Origin: Alphaproteobacteria bacterium
GTDB lineage: Bacteria > Pseudomonadota > Alphaproteobacteria > Rickettsiales > UBA8987
Assembly (NCBI GenBank): GCA_023269645.1
Contig: JAHFPR010000071.1
Location: 1,709-9,185, forward strand
Length of the DNA stretch: 7,477 nt
Reading direction: 5' to 3'
Position numbers and translations under genes: made by a program. Under the pieces are notes generated by a model. It had not been told where the DNA came from. It ran no database searches and saw only the letters and a list, made by a program, of their open reading frames with translations. The stretch's first letter is position 1. Every line of letters begins with the position of its first letter. Shown here piece by piece: positions 1 to 6,274 of the stretch.

Positions 1-1
1 A

Positions 2-787
2 GATCCCGGAGGCATGGCCATTCCGGATCAGGATAAAACGGTATTCAACACGATTTCCTCGCAGCCCGGCGGGCATCAGGAGGTGATTGATGTCAGCAAG
101 GAGAAGGTTGTGCCCCCGCCGGAAGAGCCGGTGAGCCGCGATAAAATTACGCAGCTTGCGACGCCCGTTCCGGCTCCGACTGCTCCAGTTACCGCGCCTG
201 CGCCGCAGGGCGAAGCGGGGAATGCGCCTGCACGGGAAGCGGAGCCGTCTGCTGCCGCAGACGCAGATAAAAAAGCGGCGGCACTGGCGGATCCCGCCGA
301 AGCGAAAGCCTCCCCGGAACCTGTGGACATTGCGGATTTCGCACCGTCTGCGGAAGGGGTGGTGAAGCCGGAAACCCCCGCCACACCCGAAGCGGCTGCT
401 GTGCCCCCGAAAAAACCGACGATTAAAATTATCAAGGTCACGCCTTCCGAAGTGGCGAGTAGCAAGCAGAAGAAAGCTGCTAAAAAGGACAAAGCCGGCA
501 CTGCTAAACCGAATGGTAAAGTGAAAAATTCCACGGAGGAAAGCAGTGTTCGCCTGCAGCTTGGATCGTTCAAAACGGAGGCGAGCCTGCTGGTGGTGTG
601 GGAGCAGTTGCGCAAGGACTTTCCGGTGGAACTCGGCAAACTTGGGCATTCGATTGAGATCGCCGATGTGGAGGGCAAGGGTACGTTTTACCGACTTTAT
701 ACCGCAAGCCTTTCGGATCAGGAAACGGCGCAGTCCATCTGCGATAAGCTCAAAGCGAAAAACCGGGGGTGCTTCCTTGCCAAATAA
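2..787 (+). CDS. SPOR-domain protein, 5' end outside the window
   Basis: The frame is open to the window edge (D-P-G-G before the first ATG at 14). The segment PGGMAIPDQDK resembles the conserved linker of alphaproteobacterial SPOR proteins, so the true start is probably upstream; GGAGG lies only 1 nt before ATG 14, too close to be its ribosome site. Numbering from that ATG, residues 31-170 form a low-complexity Pro/Ala/Glu/Lys linker ending in a basic stretch (KQKKAAKKDK, 151-160). Residues 179-257 form a SPOR domain beginning VRLQLGSFKTEAS and containing the YRLYTASL core strand near 226-233. SPOR domains bind denuded peptidoglycan glycan strands, usually at the division septum, and such proteins are usually anchored in the inner membrane by an N-terminal helix that would lie upstream of this window. 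The gene overlaps nagZ, which supports a role in cell-wall turnover. Family assignment is secure; the specific partner is unknown. Confidence 0.88.
   Translation, partial: DPGGMAIPDQDKTVFNTISSQPGGHQEVIDVSKEKVVPPPEEPVSRDKITQLATPVPAPTAPVTAPAPQGEAGNAPAREAEPSAAADADKKAAALADPAEAKASPEPVDIADFAPSAEGVVKPETPATPEAAAVPPKKPTIKIIKVTPSEVASSKQKKAAKKDKAGTAKPNGKVKNSTEESSVRLQLGSFKTEASLLVVWEQLRKDFPVELGKLGHSIEIADVEGKGTFYRLYTASLSDQETAQSICDKLKAKNRGCFLAK
765..779 (+). promoter_or_regulatory. Ribosome site and TTG start of nagZ
   Basis: GGGGG at 765-769 stands 7 nt before TTG at 777-779. No ATG or GTG in the nagZ frame lies close to where NagZ homology begins, and the TTG leaves a normal leader of about 11 residues before the conserved AAIFGCAG strand. 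The site lies inside the last codons of the SPOR gene, so translation of the two genes is probably coupled. Confidence 0.6.
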
Positions 788-1790
788 GCTCCCTGCTGCT
801 TCCGGCGCGGCTATTTTCGGCTGCGCGGGATTAAGCCTTTCGCGCCGGGAACAGGCACTTTTCCGCCGTGTTGATCCGGTGGGGTTCATCCTGTTCAAAA
901 GGAATATTTCGGAACCGGAACAAGTAAAAGCCCTGGTGCGGGAGATGCAATCCTGCACCCGCTCCGGCGCGTCGCTCATCCTCATTGACCAGGAGGGGGG
1001 GCGCGTGGCGCGGCTGGGGCCTCCGCACTGGCGGAAATCCCCTCCGGCGGGGAAAGTTGCTTCGGTAAATCCGGCGAATGCCGCGCGCGCTATGTGGCTG
1101 CATTACCGGCTGATCGCGGCGGAACTGCATGATCTTGGCGTGAACGTGGATTGTGCGCCGATGCTCGATGTTCCCGCGCCGGGCTGCGACGCCATCATCG
1201 GCGACCGCGCTTTCGGGGATACGCCGGAGCAGGTGGCGCTGCTGGGGCGCGAGGCGTGCCGTGGGCTGCTGGCGGGAGGTGTGCTGCCGGTCATCAAGCA
1301 CATCCCCGGTCATGGCCGCGCGAAGGTGGATAGCCACAAGGCACTGCCGATGGTGAGCGCCTCGTGCAAGGCGCTGGAAGCAGTGGATTTTTCTCCGTTC
1401 TGCGCGCTTTCTGCCATGCCGCTCGCCATGACGGCGCATATCACCTACACCGCTATTGATAAGGAACATTGCGCCACGCTTTCGCCCAAGGTGGTGCGGG
1501 TTATCCGGGAAACCATCGGCTTCAATGGCCTGCTGATGACGGACGATCTCTCCATGCACGCGCTTTCCGGAGATTTTGCAGAGCGTACGCGGGTTTCTCT
1601 TGCGGCGGGGTGCGATGTGGTGCTCCACTGCAACGGCGATTTCGCGGAGATGGAGGCGGTGGCGGACGCGCTTCCAGCTTTCTCCGCCGAGGGTCAGGCA
1701 CGCCTCGCCCGCGCGCTCAAACTGCTGAAGAAGCCCGTAAAATTCGATGTGGCGGCAGGCTTGCGGGAATTCGAGGGGCTGGTGGGGTAG
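777..1790 (+). CDS. nagZ: Beta-N-acetylhexosaminidase NagZ (glycoside hydrolase family 3)
   Basis: Encodes 337 residues from the TTG at 777, the usual size for NagZ. NagZ is a cytoplasmic enzyme that removes N-acetylglucosamine from GlcNAc-anhydromuropeptides during peptidoglycan recycling. Visible family landmarks are the first TIM-barrel strand with IFGCAG (13-18), DPVGFILFKRN (33-43), the substrate-site motif DQEGGRVARL (71-80), IGDRAFG (141-147), KHIPGHG (174-180) followed by the acid/base loop pair D185 and H187 in VDSHKALP, and TDDLSM (255-260), in which D256 is the expected nucleophile. All catalytic elements are present, so the enzyme should be active. It overlaps the SPOR gene by 11 nt. 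The reading frame stays open upstream to 546, but that part is an out-of-frame reading of the SPOR gene. In many alphaproteobacteria scpA follows; here the next gene converges from the other strand. Confidence 0.95.
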   Translation: MPNKLPAASGAAIFGCAGLSLSRREQALFRRVDPVGFILFKRNISEPEQVKALVREMQSCTRSGASLILIDQEGGRVARLGPPHWRKSPPAGKVASVNPANAARAMWLHYRLIAAELHDLGVNVDCAPMLDVPAPGCDAIIGDRAFGDTPEQVALLGREACRGLLAGGVLPVIKHIPGHGRAKVDSHKALPMVSASCKALEAVDFSPFCALSAMPLAMTAHITYTAIDKEHCATLSPKVVRVIRETIGFNGLLMTDDLSMHALSGDFAERTRVSLAAGCDVVLHCNGDFAEMEAVADALPAFSAEGQARLARALKLLKKPVKFDVAAGLREFEGLVG

Positions 1791-1800
1791 GTTTCAGGAA

Positions 1801-1825
1801 CTCTCCTCCCCTGCCTGCGGGAGAG
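1801..1825. repeat. Imperfect inverted repeat between convergent genes
   Basis: In the 44-nt gap between nagZ and the flavin hydroxylase, CTCTCC (1801-1806) can pair with GGAGAG (1820-1825); alternatively CTCCC (1806-1810) can pair with GGGAG (1819-1823). It is the only hairpin candidate between the two stops, so it may help end both transcripts, but neither side is followed by a clear T-run. The CTC/GAG-rich text resembles the short 'CTCTCCC...GGGAGAG' intergenic repeats common in proteobacteria. This is weak evidence. Confidence 0.3.
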
Positions 1826-1834
1826 GAAAAACCC

Positions 1835-3058
1835 CTACCCCAAAACCTTCTTCACCCCCATCGCGTGGCGCATGAAGCGGCGTTTGAGCGGGGGGATGTG
1901 CTGCACGGCGGCCAGCCCCAGGGTGCGGGCGAGGCGGAGCGGGGTGAAATCATTGGAAAACAGCCGGTTGAGGCCGTCCGTCGCGGCGATCATCAGGGCA
2001 CTGTCGGCCATGCGTGCGGCTTCGTAGTGTTCGAGCAGCATCGCGCCGCCGATGTCGAGGCCGAGCGAGGCCGCTTCCGTCACCTGTTCTGCAAGCTGCG
2101 CCACATCCCGCATTCCCAGATTATAGCCCTGCCCGGCGATGGGGTGGATGGCGTGCGCCGCGTCCCCGATGAGTGCCATGCGCGGCGCGGTGTAGCGCGT
2201 GGCGGTGGTGAGTGCCAGCGGATAGCTCCAGCGCGAGCCGACTACTTCCAGCACGCCCAGATAATCCCCGAAACGCTGCGCCACCTGCGCGCGGAATGCC
2301 GCCTCGTCCATTGCCAGAAAATGCGGTACGAGCGCGCGCCGCTCCGTCCACACCAGTGAGGAATGATGCTGGCTGCCCTCATCTCCTGCTATTCTACCCA
2401 TCGGTAGAATAGCAAAAGGACCGGCGGGGAGGAAGCGTTCGATGGCCACCCCGCGATGCGGTTTTTCGTGCCGCACCGTGCAGACGATGGCGGTCTGTCG
2501 GTAATCGCTTTCCCGCACCTCTATTCCGGAAGCGGAACGAACATCGGAACGCCTACCATCCGCTGCTACCAGCAGCCTGCCGTTGACCGTGCGCCCGTCG
2601 GCGAGCGTCACCGCAACGCCGTGCGCATCCGCCGTATAATCGCGGAAGGAGGCGGGCGTGAGCAGGGAAATATGCGGGTTCCGCGCCAGGCCGCTCAGCA
2701 GCGCGCGGCGGATATGGCGGTTTTCCACGATATAACCCATCGGATTCTCGCCGACTTCCCGGTGGTCGTAATGCAGCCAGAGGGGCGAATCCGCATCCAC
2801 GATGCGAATATCAAGAATTGCCCCGGCAGAGGAGGCGAGTTCCTCCCACAGCCCCATTCCCGCGAACATCTGCTGCGTGGCGTAGGCGAGCGCGGTGGTG
2901 CGGCCATCGAAACCCTCCTCCTGCTGGAGCGCGGGGTCGAGCGGCTCGATGACGGTGACGGAAAGGCCGGGACGCGCAGCCATCAACGCGAGTGCCATGC
3001 CCGCCAGCCCGCCGCCGCTGACGATCATATCGGTGGTTATGGAAGGTTTCTGTGTCAT
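1835..3058 (-). CDS. UbiH/UbiF/Coq6-family FAD-dependent hydroxylase (ubiquinone biosynthesis)
   Basis: Encodes 407 residues, normal for the family. These flavoprotein monooxygenases hydroxylate the aromatic ring of polyprenylphenol intermediates in ubiquinone synthesis, in a membrane-associated complex, using FAD, NAD(P)H and O2. The N-terminal dinucleotide-binding motif is VSGGGLAGMALAL (13-25); the second FAD/NAD(P)H motif is LLVAADGRRSDVR (162-174); the third is MALIGDAAHAIHPIAGQ (294-310), continuing to GYNLGMRD (311-318), which is the UbiH-family signature. The ring position hydroxylated cannot be told from sequence, so no gene symbol is given. The ATG at 3058 puts the first FAD motif at the usual place; the frame stays open upstream to 3430, but that extension is Arg/Pro-rich shadow sequence over the next gene. 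No good Shine-Dalgarno precedes the start. About eight extra residues lie between LPM (218-220) and SSLVWTE (233-239), where a perfect DNA palindrome occurs. Confidence 0.9.
   Translation of the reverse strand: MTQKPSITTDMIVSGGGLAGMALALMAARPGLSVTVIEPLDPALQQEEGFDGRTTALAYATQQMFAGMGLWEELASSAGAILDIRIVDADSPLWLHYDHREVGENPMGYIVENRHIRRALLSGLARNPHISLLTPASFRDYTADAHGVAVTLADGRTVNGRLLVAADGRRSDVRSASGIEVRESDYRQTAIVCTVRHEKPHRGVAIERFLPAGPFAILPMGRIAGDEGSQHHSSLVWTERRALVPHFLAMDEAAFRAQVAQRFGDYLGVLEVVGSRWSYPLALTTATRYTAPRMALIGDAAHAIHPIAGQGYNLGMRDVAQLAEQVTEAASLGLDIGGAMLLEHYEAARMADSALMIAATDGLNRLFSNDFTPLRLARTLGLAAVQHIPPLKRRFMRHAMGVKKVLG
2387..2414. repeat. Perfect palindrome inside the flavin hydroxylase gene
   Basis: TGCTATTCTACC (2387-2398), then the 4-nt loop CATC, then GGTAGAATAGCA (2403-2414): 12-bp arms without mismatch. 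On the coding (minus) strand one arm encodes the family-typical A-I-L-P (216-219) and the other encodes G-R-I-A (221-224), which opens a segment I do not expect in this family. Codons AGA, ATA, GCA and GGA at residues 222-225 look A-rich next to the GC-rich codons of the rest of the gene. Confidence 0.85.
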
Positions 3059-3067
3059 GGTGAAGCG

Positions 3068-3095
3068 ACTATACCACGCGGAAAATAACGGGCAA
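3068..3095 (-). promoter_or_regulatory. Candidate promoter of the flavin hydroxylase gene
   Basis: On the minus strand TTGCCC (3095-3090) and TATAGT (3073-3068) are separated by 16 nt, a fair sigma-70-like pair. The -10 hexamer ends 9 nt before the ATG, so a normal start site would give a transcript with almost no leader. This agrees with the absence of a clear Shine-Dalgarno. Inferred from pattern only. Confidence 0.4.
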
Positions 3096-3108
3096 CGGGA
3101 AAACAAGG

Positions 3109-5343
3109 CTACCGCTGTCTGCCGCTGCCGGGTTTTCCGGGCGTTGCCGGGGGAGCCGGCTCCAGCGAGGGATGGGGGGCGTCCGGTTCGGGCGTTTTTG
3201 AAGGAGCCACCGATGCGCCGTGGTGTGTGCCCGCCTCCGGGCTGTGGTGGATATCTGCAGGCATATCGGCAGTCGCCTGGTGCAGTACGTCTGCGGGGAT
3301 GCCGGAGGCCACTACGGAGGGCGCGCCCTGCCCGCCTCCCGATCCCGTTGTCCCGCCGCCACTTCCTCCGCCCCCGCCACCGGATCCGCCGGAAGAACCG
3401 GCCTTCACCTGATCCACCGCATTCAGCCACCGCCCGGCTTCTTCCGCCTTTGCGGAGGCGGCAACAAGCGCATCGTGGCCGAGTATCTGGTCGAGGCGGA
3501 TTTCGGTTAGATCCGTTGCGCTGTGGGCGACCAGCTTGCCGTGCTCCAGCGAAACGACCAGCCCCGCGTGACGTGTTTCCACCTCGTGGCGCACGGCCTC
3601 CAGCATCGCTGCGTTTCTGCGGTCATTGGGGCTGGAAAGCTCGGCTTCCAGCAGGGTGAGATTCTCGCGCGCCAGGACTTTTTCCTGCATCGCGGCGACA
3701 CCGTCATTATTGAGATCGAATTTATGCCGTTCCCCGTCCGCGAAATTGCCGTGGAATTCCAGCGTTTGCGGATCAATGGTGATGCCGGGATTATTCTGAT
3801 CCAGCCCTTCCACCTTGCTGAAATCCATCCCGCGCATCAGCTCCTCCTGCGAGAAATGCTGCCCCTGCGCATCCAGGTTGCTGATACCAACCACGGCGGC
3901 AAGCTGCTGCCGGGTGCGCTCCAGCGGCTCCGCGCCTTCCTCGTAGAGCATTTTGCGGTGTTCACGCCCCTGTTCGTCGCGGTAGACAACCTGCAGATGG
4001 CCTTTATTCTCGTCGGAATTCCAGTCTCCGGTATTCTTTTCAAGGTGATAGCCCGTGCCGGTTGTCTTATCCTCCGGGTTTAACCCCATCATGGAGAGGA
4101 ATTGTTCCTCCCGGAGGCCGGAGGCGGCGAACAGCGCGCCCACCTGGGCGGATTTCCGGAGCATCTCGCCATGTTTCTGCGCGGCATCTTCCGGAGTAGG
4201 TTCCGGCGGGCCGGGTGTTCGGGAATCCTCGGCGGATTGCCCTGCGGATCCCGGTGCTGGCATTCTGCCGTATTTGGTTTTCGGGTCGAACACGGAGTGG
4301 GCGAGCACCTCCAGATCCCTGGCGTTGGTGATGTTGAGATCAACCTCAACGATGCTCTTATCCGCCTGCTTGATTTTGAAGCCGTGGATTGTGCCGTCGC
4401 TGTCTACCTTGCATTCTGCCAGACGTTCCCCGACCAGATGCCCGATGGTTGCAAGCTCGATCTTCTGCATTTTGGGGTCGAGCTTGCTTTCCTTGCCCAC
4501 CAGCCCGGTATCCTCGCCCGGCTTGCCGCCGAAGACTGCTGCCACGTGCTCCAGTGCCTTATGGAACTCCGCCCTGGTTTCGTCGTCCTTCAGGCGGTTG
4601 ATGGTTTTCGCTGCGGCGTGCTCCATGTTTTCGCCGAAGATTTCGGCGCGGCTCATCTGCACTTCTTCCCAGTGGCCGAGCGCACCGCCTACTTTCTCCA
4701 TCTTGGTGAAGGTCGGCTCGAAATCATCCATCCACACCTTTGCGAGCATACTGACGAAGGCGTGCATTTCCGGAAAAAGCTCCGCATCCATGCTTTTCAG
4801 AAGCTCAAGGATGGCATCCGGAGCCTTGCTGAACGGGATATAGCCTGTTTTGCTTAAGGGGCTGATGCCGCTCTGTTCATCCAGCCAGTGCAGTGCTGCC
4901 CCAGGCATTTCGGCGAGTGTTTTATAATTGTCATGACGCTGGACTTCGACCCCCATGAACGCCGCGCCAAGCCCCGCCGCCATCAATCCGACCGGCCCCC
5001 CGAACAGCAGCGCGCCGCCCAGCCCGCCCGCGAGCGCGCCCACCGCTCCGGAGGGAACATCCACTCCCACGGCGTGGCTGTCCGGATGCTGCGCCTTCGC
5101 CATGCCTTCCAGGGTGCGTTCCCGCTTGCGGAAATCATGTACCGTGGCGTGGCCGTTTTTCGGTCTGGCGGCGGCTTGTGACTGCCTGTCGCGCTCTGCT
5201 GCGGCGTTGAACTCGCCCGGCGCGGTGGACATAAGCTCAAGCTGGCTGGCGGAGATGATGTCAATGCCGGAATCGCCGTGCTGGTGATGCCCGCCGCCGT
5301 GTCCGCCGCCCTGCCCGCCGCCCTGATGTTCGTGTTCGCCCAT
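3109..5343 (-). CDS. Large protein of unknown family: His/Gly-rich N-terminus, EF-hand-like loop, Gly/Pro-rich tail
   Basis: Encodes 744 residues that I do not recognise. The ATG is supported by AAGGA (5354-5350) at 6-nt spacing and an upstream promoter-like element. Regions in order: residues 1-24 rich in His and Gly, a possible metal-binding tract; 97-131 Gly/Ala-rich and hydrophobic (GALAGGLGGALLFGG), like a glycine-zipper or membrane-inserting segment, with no signal peptide before it; 170-310 mostly helical and charged; 362-390 a Pro/Ser linker; 395-640 a second mixed domain with an EF-hand-like loop DLNNDGVAAMQE (543-554), whose positions 1, 3, 5, 6 and 12 fit; 649-673 a nearly pure Gly/Ser run; then a Pro/Ala/His tail to the end. 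The shape suggests a multi-domain structural or exported protein rather than a housekeeping enzyme. It lacks an N-terminal secretion signal, so any export would need another route. That function is speculation; the coding call rests on the long open frame, the ribosome site and protein-like composition. Confidence 0.8.
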   Translation of the reverse strand: MGEHEHQGGGQGGGHGGGHHQHGDSGIDIISASQLELMSTAPGEFNAAAERDRQSQAAARPKNGHATVHDFRKRERTLEGMAKAQHPDSHAVGVDVPSGAVGALAGGLGGALLFGGPVGLMAAGLGAAFMGVEVQRHDNYKTLAEMPGAALHWLDEQSGISPLSKTGYIPFSKAPDAILELLKSMDAELFPEMHAFVSMLAKVWMDDFEPTFTKMEKVGGALGHWEEVQMSRAEIFGENMEHAAAKTINRLKDDETRAEFHKALEHVAAVFGGKPGEDTGLVGKESKLDPKMQKIELATIGHLVGERLAECKVDSDGTIHGFKIKQADKSIVEVDLNITNARDLEVLAHSVFDPKTKYGRMPAPGSAGQSAEDSRTPGPPEPTPEDAAQKHGEMLRKSAQVGALFAASGLREEQFLSMMGLNPEDKTTGTGYHLEKNTGDWNSDENKGHLQVVYRDEQGREHRKMLYEEGAEPLERTRQQLAAVVGISNLDAQGQHFSQEELMRGMDFSKVEGLDQNNPGITIDPQTLEFHGNFADGERHKFDLNNDGVAAMQEKVLARENLTLLEAELSSPNDRRNAAMLEAVRHEVETRHAGLVVSLEHGKLVAHSATDLTEIRLDQILGHDALVAASAKAEEAGRWLNAVDQVKAGSSGGSGGGGGGSGGGTTGSGGGQGAPSVVASGIPADVLHQATADMPADIHHSPEAGTHHGASVAPSKTPEPDAPHPSLEPAPPATPGKPGSGRQR

Positions 5344-5349
5344 TATGCA

Positions 5350-5354
5350 TCCTT
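5350..5354 (-). promoter_or_regulatory. Shine-Dalgarno of the 744-residue protein
   Basis: AAGGA on the minus strand, 6 nt before the ATG at 5343. It fixes the start codon of an otherwise unrecognised protein. Confidence 0.65.
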
Positions 5355-5373
5355 GTTTCTAGAGCTTTATGCC

Positions 5374-5405
5374 ATTCTAGCACACCGAGTTTAACAAAGT
5401 GTTAA
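5374..5405 (-). promoter_or_regulatory. Candidate CtrA-type box and -10 element upstream of the 744-residue protein
   Basis: TTAACAAAGTGTTAA (5391-5405) matches TTAA-N7-TTAA, the consensus bound by CtrA, the cell-cycle response regulator of alphaproteobacteria; it also reads as an inverted repeat TTAACA-AAG-TGTTAA. On the minus strand TAGAAT (5379-5374) follows 11 nt later as a -10 candidate, which would place the box over the -35 region, as at CtrA-activated promoters. The expected leader of about 25 nt fits the Shine-Dalgarno at 5350-5354. The match is by pattern; another regulator using a palindrome is possible. Confidence 0.45.
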
Positions 5406-5429
5406 GAAGCCGGGGCATTTGAAAGAATC

Positions 5430-6197
5430 TTATGCTGCCGGGGTGGGGGCGGCGGCGCGATAGCGATAGGCGCGCCTGTGCGGTTCGGTGAGGGTGGCGT
5501 AACGCTGTTTCTCCGCTTCCAGCACCAGCACCCCGCCCATCCCGGCGGCGCGCGCGCAGCAGGCGAGGATACGTCCCAGGCGATGTGTTGGCCTGGCGGC
5601 GGTGAGTTTCAGTGCCAGCCGGAATTGTGTCGGCGGAAGGAGCAACGCCGTTTCCAGGCGCAACGTATGGAATTTCGCTTCCGCGAGCAGCGCGCGGAGC
5701 TGTCGGTGCGAAAACGGATGGCCATAGCCGAAGGGGGTGATTTCCCGCCGCGCCCAGATGGAGCGACGGTTCGGCACGATGATGATCAGCCTGCCCAGCG
5801 GGGTCAGTGTGCGCCAGAGTTCCTGCAGCAGTGCGAGCGGATTTTCCGTATATTCAAGCGTGTGCACGAGCAGCACCCGTTCCGCCGATTCGTCTGCGAA
5901 GGGCAGCATCGCATCGGCGGCGAGCAGGGAAAGATTGCCCCGTTCCGGCGCGCCCGCAGGCCAGGGGCACGCGCCTTGCGGGGCGGGCATCACCGCAAGG
6001 GGGAGGTTCTGCGCGGCGGCGCACATTTCGCTTAGGTAAGGCACGGCGTAACCCAGCCCCAGCACGGTGGCGCGGCTGGTATGCTCGTGGATTTCCGGCC
6101 ACATCTCCCGGAGGTTCCGCCGCAGATGCTGCCGCACCACCCCGCCGAGGCTGGTGCTGTAAAATCCGCGCAGATCATCTATTCCCGGCCAGTACAT
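5430..6197 (-). CDS. Class I SAM-dependent methyltransferase, alphaproteobacterial type-11-like
   Basis: Encodes 255 residues from the ATG at 6197, with AAAGG (6208-6204) 6 nt upstream. The N-terminal MYWPGIDDLRGFYSTSLG and the Trp-rich helix (about 25-35) precede SAM motif I VLGLGYAVPYL (45-55). The second strand ends in LAVMPAPQG (67-75) without the usual acidic ribose-binding residue; as I recall this variant is normal for this group. Next come LPFADES (98-104), the post-motif strand VLLVHTLEY (108-116), LQELWRTLTPLGRLIIIVPNR (124-144) and the characteristic SIWARREITPFGYGHPFS (146-163). The fold and cofactor are clear; the substrate is unknown. In other alphaproteobacteria relatives often sit near glyoxalase II genes, but no such gene is visible here. 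The frame remains open upstream to 6281 through a hairpin; that extension lacks a ribosome site and family similarity. Confidence 0.85.
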   Translation of the reverse strand: MYWPGIDDLRGFYSTSLGGVVRQHLRRNLREMWPEIHEHTSRATVLGLGYAVPYLSEMCAAAQNLPLAVMPAPQGACPWPAGAPERGNLSLLAADAMLPFADESAERVLLVHTLEYTENPLALLQELWRTLTPLGRLIIIVPNRRSIWARREITPFGYGHPFSHRQLRALLAEAKFHTLRLETALLLPPTQFRLALKLTAARPTHRLGRILACCARAAGMGGVLVLEAEKQRYATLTEPHRRAYRYRAAAPTPAA

Positions 6198-6203
6198 TTT
6201 TTT

Positions 6204-6208
6204 CCTTT
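6204..6208 (-). promoter_or_regulatory. Shine-Dalgarno of the methyltransferase gene
   Basis: AAAGG on the minus strand followed by six A and the ATG at 6197. It decides between this start and in-frame upstream ATGs at 6227, 6233 and 6281, which lie in or beside the 23-bp hairpin. The hairpin ends 15 nt before this site. Confidence 0.6.
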
Positions 6209-6223
6209 CGCTCCCGTGTTGGA

Positions 6224-6274
6224 TCATAGTCATACCCGATAAAAATCTTACATTTTTATCGGGTATGACTATGA
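6224..6274. repeat. Perfect 23-bp inverted repeat with 5-nt loop (hairpin A)
   Basis: Arms 6224-6246 and 6252-6274 are exact reverse complements; the loop is CTTAC. The outer part reads GTCATACCCGAT on one side and ATCGGGTATGAC on the other, resembling the widespread bacterial 'GTCATnCCCG...CGGGnATGAC' palindromic repeats, while the inner part is A/T only. In the methyltransferase mRNA it would sit just ahead of the ribosome site. A perfect 23-bp RNA stem is long enough to be an RNase III substrate. There is no T-run after either arm, so it is not a classical terminator. Confidence 0.9.

Noticed and set aside
546..776. Longer NagZ reading from the ATG at 546
   Set aside because: This stretch is the SPOR domain read in another frame; NagZ homology begins only after 777.
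831..1628. Minus-strand open frame of 265 codons
   Set aside because: Antisense to nagZ, Arg/His-rich, typical of a GC-rich shadow frame.
2456..3088. Plus-strand open frame of 210 codons
   Set aside because: Antisense to the flavin hydroxylase gene, with no family similarity; it arises from high GC at third positions.
3059..3430. Upstream in-frame extension of the flavin hydroxylase to an ATG at 3430
   Set aside because: It would add 124 Arg/Pro-rich residues, overlap the 744-residue gene, and push the FAD motif far from the N-terminus.
4632..4648. Hairpin CGCCGAA-GAT-TTCGGCG inside the 744-residue gene
   Set aside because: A 7-bp stem within GC-rich coding sequence is likely chance, and the encoded residues look like normal protein.
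4102..4857. Plus-strand open frame of 251 codons
   Set aside because: Antisense shadow of the 744-residue protein gene, without recognisable domains or a good ribosome site.
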